A stretch of 64,000 nucleotides of DNA, from positions 1-64,000 of the forward strand of contig NZ_JAJQTQ010000008.1 of the NCBI RefSeq assembly GCF_029081005.1, read 5' to 3'. The position numbers and the translations under genes were made by a program. The stretch comes from Halomonas elongata (GTDB lineage: Bacteria; Pseudomonadota; Gammaproteobacteria; Pseudomonadales; Halomonadaceae). Below, piece by piece: positions 60,380 through 64,000 of the stretch. The notes under the pieces were generated by a model, which was given only the letters and a program-made list of their open reading frames with translations, was not told the DNA's origin and did not search any database. Each line of letters opens with the position of its first letter. Position 1 is the stretch's first letter.

Positions 60380-61350
60380 TTCGCCTCAGGCTTGACCACA
60401 GAGCGGGGATTGACAGGAAACAGTTGACCTGTACTGGCCACACGACACTGGACCTTATCACCGACGGCAAGCTTTACCGGAAGATGGAAGCCCACATACC
60501 CACCTCGAGGCGGAAGGTGTCGGCAAAGCGCAGGCCGAAACTCGATAGCCGAGACGGTATTCAGGTACTCACCATTAGCCCAGACTTCTATCTCAACGGG
60601 ATCATCGCAATCGCCTTCCCACCATGCCCAGCCGGCAATACGACCTGGCTTGGCCTCTACCAACTTGGCATGAGCCCAGGCCTTTCCTTCGCAAAACATT
60701 TGATACCGCAAATCAAAAAGCGCTGAAGCCCGGTTATACAACGCAACATCATGTTTGTTGAGACGATTGAATTCTGCCACATCTTCTGAAGAAACATCAT
60801 GAGAAGACTCAGACTTCTTCCTCCCTACATTATCCTTCCTTCCAGCTATCTCAATACTATAACGCGCATTAATCATTTCCAGGCTTTGCGAATAATGTTC
60901 GGTCAGCCCCAGGAAACCAATAGCCTCAATATCCACGCCCTGCAATATCTTGTTCTGGCGATTGTGCATGATCGGGCGGGAGTAAAAATCATGAAAACTT
61001 CCCTTGTAGGCATAGTGTCGAACAAAATGTGAATACTCCGACGCCATTCGTTGCAAGGGATCCCGCAGAAACGTCAATGTATTCTTGACCCCAAACAATG
61101 ATAAAAACCGGTTAGCATTGACATGCCCGCCAACCATAGCCGCATTGTTTTCAAGACATGCCTTTTTGAAGCCCCAGAAGTCTTTTGGCTCCTCATAGAG
61201 AAATTGACTGACAAAAGATGTGGTCGCTGGAGACTTTATGCCATAATCATATACTATTCCCTCTTTATAGAAAAACTTTTCGGCGCCTAATCTGAAGCTG
61301 GTGCCAGCTGTTTTAGGTATATGAACAAAAAAAAGTGGAAGCATAAACAT
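60376..61350 (-). CDS. sulfotransferase-family protein with C-terminal beta-domain
   Basis: This encodes 324 residues. The N-terminal domain has the PAPS 5'-phosphosulfate loop HIPKTAGTSF (9-18) and the 3'-phosphate motif FLRDPLQRMASEYSHF, as in Sulfotransfer_2 enzymes that sulfate glycans. The last ~95 residues (from GRIAGWAWWEGD) form a separate beta-rich domain with GWAW and GEYLNTVSA, which I take to be a carbohydrate-binding or accessory module. Two ATGs (61350 and 61344) are possible. The 3' half is GC-rich like the GT2 gene and the 5' half AT-rich, as if the gene spans a recombination boundary. Confidence 0.83.
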   Translation of the reverse strand: MFMLPLFFVHIPKTAGTSFRLGAEKFFYKEGIVYDYGIKSPATTSFVSQFLYEEPKDFWGFKKACLENNAAMVGGHVNANRFLSLFGVKNTLTFLRDPLQRMASEYSHFVRHYAYKGSFHDFYSRPIMHNRQNKILQGVDIEAIGFLGLTEHYSQSLEMINARYSIEIAGRKDNVGRKKSESSHDVSSEDVAEFNRLNKHDVALYNRASALFDLRYQMFCEGKAWAHAKLVEAKPGRIAGWAWWEGDCDDPVEIEVWANGEYLNTVSAIEFRPALCRHLPPRGGYVGFHLPVKLAVGDKVQCRVASTGQLFPVNPRSVVKPEAK

Positions 61351-61584
61351 TTAAACACTCAAAAACCAATGAGGGAACTTAAAAATCATCAAAAAAACCG
61401 GTACTCACAGAAAAGCATGGATCAATACACAAACGACATCCATGAACGGGCATAAATAACACCACCCTGTCTTTTCAAAGGCCTCTCACTAGAAAAAATA
61501 CACCTTCTAAATCGAATAGCCATTTCAGCGAAATTTTAACTTAACTTCACAGCCCTTCAAAACCCTAAAGAAAAAAATAAAAAA

Positions 61585-62193
61585 TCAACAACTCTCCTTG
61601 CTCAACTTCGTTACATTAGATCTCGGCATTTCTAAACTACTAAAAACATGAACATCCGAAAGAAAATCAGATATTTTTTCGGGAGAATCTTTTTCGATAT
61701 TATAAATCAAGAGCCTTCCCGGCTTGTCCCTGAAAAACCTCAACACATTAGCATGATGTTGGTAAAAATCTATGCGCCAATACTCCTTAACCTCTTCATC
61801 AGAAGTTAATCCATAGTGGTATTTGTACCACTTAAGGTACATTCCATTTGAATGCCTCGACCTACTATCAACCCACCTCTGAACATCTCTAGTATTCAAT
61901 ATGAACTTGGCATCAGGATTCCAGGCATACAAGTCTTCGAAGTACTTATAAGCTTCAATAAGTGGCTTGCTATAAGAATTAATGCATTCCATATCCAAAA
62001 AGCATCTATACTTTTCATAGCCAGATATTGGATTCTCAAAATTCCGAATATTTTTCAAAATGTCAGAGGCAAGCCTGCCTCGATTATAGTGTAATGACCT
62101 TAAGCCATTTTTATTAAAAAAGTAATTTAAGCTACTTGTTCCACACTTATTAAAGCCTATTGCAAATACTTTAATCTTGTCACTTTTTCTCAT
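61585..62193 (-). CDS. sulfotransferase-like protein, AT-rich
   Basis: This encodes 202 residues from the ATG at 62193 (MRKSDKIKVFAIGFNKCGTS). A TTG eleven codons upstream would overlap the preceding gene. VFAIGFNKCGTSSLNYFF matches the PAPS loop of Sulfotransfer_4-type proteins, and LNTRDVQRWVDSRSRH supplies a candidate 3'-phosphate site. CFLDMECINSYS includes an invariant-looking Asp. The gene is far more AT-rich than the rest of the window. A 234-bp AT-rich gap without a gene separates it from the next sulfotransferase gene. Confidence 0.75.
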   Translation of the reverse strand: MRKSDKIKVFAIGFNKCGTSSLNYFFNKNGLRSLHYNRGRLASDILKNIRNFENPISGYEKYRCFLDMECINSYSKPLIEAYKYFEDLYAWNPDAKFILNTRDVQRWVDSRSRHSNGMYLKWYKYHYGLTSDEEVKEYWRIDFYQHHANVLRFFRDKPGRLLIYNIEKDSPEKISDFLSDVHVFSSLEMPRSNVTKLSKESC

Positions 62194-62215
62194 ATCTAAC
62201 ACCCACCAAAAAATA

Positions 62216-63202
62216 TCATCCACCAACTCTTTCGTAGGCAGATTTCAAAGCAACAATAAGATTCAAAATTGCATCATTAGCAGTCGCCTCGCTCCACTCA
62301 TCATTAAATACTTCTGGATAAACATTAAAATCATCATCAAAGATAAATTCATTCCCGGAGACGCCGAACCTATCATTCAATTTTTTATTTGACTCTCTAA
62401 ACTTCTCATAAAAAAGCTTGGCATCATCTCGAGATGGCAAGAGCTTTCCTTCATTGCTCAAAAAACTATTAACAAATTTTGAGAAATCTGACCGTGGATC
62501 GACTCCAGATTTATTCAAAATATGGTTGACCTTTGTCCTTTGCCAACCATAACTAGCATTTGACGGCTTAGACTCTTCAGGAATATCTGAAATACCAAGT
62601 AACGAGAAAAAGTGCTTAGTCAAGCTTCCACTTAAGCTAATGGCCTCATCCATAGCAGCTACGTGGACATTCTGATCTCCAAAGACATCGCCCCAGTTCG
62701 ATATCCTTTTATTATAATCAAGATAGAGATATATGTTTTCAGTAATATATGGCAAAGCCTTTGCAGAACCAGTATAAAATTTCTGCTCAGCTATCGTCTT
62801 TGTGGCTTGTTGGTAATGGGATACAGCATGCACATCTTGCCGCCTGATATAAAAGATAACAACAATCTTGTCAAAGAAATTATCAAGGGATTCCTTTAAA
62901 GAAAGCAGTTCCTCTTTGCAAAATATCCAAGAAAAGCATTCAGATGATATAACTACATCTTTCCCCTTGGAAAAATCAGAAACTGAAGCAACAAATCCAT
63001 TCTTAATTTTGGCACCTTCCATCGCCAGGGCAGAGTGATCAAACCACCATGATAGATTCCCGCGCCTTTTCCTTCCCTGTAAATCTTTTGAATAAACCCA
63101 AACATCGGACTCAGCGATTTTTCCCTGGTGGTCGTGAAGAAACCTTTGTATAGTAGTAGAGCCACTCTTATGGTTCCCCGCATGAACATAAAGAATCGCC
63201 AT
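62216..63202 (-). CDS. putative sulfotransferase, AT-rich
   Basis: This encodes 328 residues from the ATG at 63202. It opens AILYVHAGNHKSGSTTIQRF, a nucleotide-binding loop like those of bacterial sulfotransferases, and has VVIFYIRRQDVHAVSHYQQ as candidate 3'-phosphate region. VVISSECFSWIF is the middle strand. Overall similarity to the two other sulfotransferase-like genes is low, so they are not recent copies. It follows the GT61-like gene with four bases between stop and this ATG, probably one transcript. Confidence 0.68.
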   Translation of the reverse strand: MAILYVHAGNHKSGSTTIQRFLHDHQGKIAESDVWVYSKDLQGRKRRGNLSWWFDHSALAMEGAKIKNGFVASVSDFSKGKDVVISSECFSWIFCKEELLSLKESLDNFFDKIVVIFYIRRQDVHAVSHYQQATKTIAEQKFYTGSAKALPYITENIYLYLDYNKRISNWGDVFGDQNVHVAAMDEAISLSGSLTKHFFSLLGISDIPEESKPSNASYGWQRTKVNHILNKSGVDPRSDFSKFVNSFLSNEGKLLPSRDDAKLFYEKFRESNKKLNDRFGVSGNEFIFDDDFNVYPEVFNDEWSEATANDAILNLIVALKSAYERVGG

Positions 63203-63206
63203 AACT

Positions 63207-64000
63207 TCACTCCTCGCTAACAAAAGAGACTATTTTTTCCATATTCTCTTCAGATAAAAGTAGATTCATTGGATGAAGAACAGGTCTATCATGCTCGTAA
63301 TTTATAGTAGAAAAGTCCACATACTCACCATCAGGAGATAGTGCTTGGATACACAAATAATCAAACCCATTCTTTTTTGATATTTTATAGTACTCGGGAG
63401 ACATATGAGCTGAAAAAAGCTCTACGATTTTTACTCGAGAGTTGCAAAAGACTATATTTGCCAAACCAGCACCATGCGGTGCGATAACGATTTCTGCTTC
63501 CGACATGATTTCAGCCACCTTAGTGACCGAGTGATCTTCGCAGTACAAAACTTCAAACCCAAGAGGAGAAATTTTCCTGACAAGACTTGCTTCATTTAAA
63601 ACCCTTCTCGTCTCTCCCTTGGACCTAGATATATAAATCCGACGATTTTTTTTAACTTGATTATATATATTAGTCTCTAAAAAAATAGAACGGACAAACT
63701 CCTCAGCCCATTGAGGTGTATACAGAGCATTCCTACAAGCAGAAACGGTTGTAATTTTTGAGCACTTGAAGATTTTTGGGGCTGAAGGAAAATCCAGAAC
63801 TTTTTCGACGGGTATTCCAAGCTTTTCGAAGGTCTCTTCTTTAAATTTAGAGTTATAATAATTTACATAAACATAATCAAAATCCTCAAGATTATACCCT
63901 GCCTGCTTCACAGCACTCAATTTGGGAAGCAAATCAAGTAACCAATGACTATATAGATTAGCTCCCGGAGACACCAAGTCCAGGATATGCCCTTTAATTT
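63207..64000 (-). CDS. GT61/DUF563-like glycosyltransferase, cut by the window end
   Basis: About 264 C-terminal residues are visible and the frame stays open through base 64000, so the N-terminus is missing. The apparent start near 63977 is internal (frame continues IKGHILDLVSPGANLYSHWL). GT61 hallmarks are SHWLLDLLPKL, RRIYISRSKGETRRVLNE and IVIAPHGAGLANIVFCN. Relatives transfer pentoses or GlcNAc to glycans or proteins. Strong AT richness matches the neighbouring sulfotransferase genes. Confidence 0.82.
   Translation of the reverse strand, partial: IKGHILDLVSPGANLYSHWLLDLLPKLSAVKQAGYNLEDFDYVYVNYYNSKFKEETFEKLGIPVEKVLDFPSAPKIFKCSKITTVSACRNALYTPQWAEEFVRSIFLETNIYNQVKKNRRIYISRSKGETRRVLNEASLVRKISPLGFEVLYCEDHSVTKVAEIMSEAEIVIAPHGAGLANIVFCNSRVKIVELFSAHMSPEYYKISKKNGFDYLCIQALSPDGEYVDFSTINYEHDRPVLHPMNLLLSEENMEKIVSFVSEE

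Overview
The window looks like the chromosome of a high-GC, halophilic gammaproteobacterium, most likely a member of the Halomonadaceae. This is inferred from gene content (a BCCT osmolyte/carnitine-type transporter, narGHJI with two NarK carriers, the HemP/Hmu haem locus, Kps-type capsule genes) and GC-rich codon use; no rRNA or marker phylogeny is available here. No tRNA, rRNA, CRISPR array or intact insertion sequence was seen.

Layout. 1-3.6 kb: an 86-bp tandem repeat, prfC, a lipoprotein, a GT32-type glycosyltransferase and an unlisted 38-residue lipoprotein. 3.8-10.1 kb: an iron-regulated haem uptake operon on the minus strand (hemP-hmuR-hmuS-hmuT-hmuU-hmuV) with a perfect Fur-type palindrome and a tract of 7-bp repeats. 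10.2-24.7 kb: one tightly overlapping plus-strand operon holding kpsC, kpsS, a short-chain reductase, an LTA-synthase-like membrane sulfatase-fold enzyme, a 2482-residue fully reducing polyketide/fatty-acid synthase without thioesterase, and an alpha-oxoamine synthase. Its gene order resembles the wcbO-P-Q-R-T part of the Burkholderia pseudomallei capsule locus, and it plausibly builds an aminoketone or sphingoid-like lipid for a capsule.

24.7-40.9 kb: nitrate respiration. On the minus strand are narGHJI, a parvulin PPIase, nnrS and a SirB2-family gene; on the plus strand are narX, narL, two narK genes and a Yip1-family gene, with NarL-type heptamers in the control regions. This block is bracketed by an exact 50-bp direct repeat, one copy being the 3' end of the oxoamine synthase gene. 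The other copy is fused in frame to a fragment resembling the CocE-type hydrolase at 43 kb.

41-48 kb: BCCT transporter/CocE hydrolase/LysR regulator, a HigBA toxin-antitoxin pair, mntP behind a yybP-ykoY manganese riboswitch, and a tandemly duplicated small lipoprotein. 48.3-52.6 kb: a ThDP enzyme with a MEKHLA-domain partner, an AT-rich gap with a transposase-like remnant, and a Hint-domain protein preceded by a large inverted repeat. 52.7-64 kb: a surface-polysaccharide region with a TPR-GT32 protein, an outer-membrane barrel, a PhyH-type dioxygenase, GT4 and double-GT2 glycosyltransferases, three sulfotransferase-like genes and a GT61-like gene cut by the window end. The last ~3.6 kb is clearly AT-rich and looks horizontally acquired.
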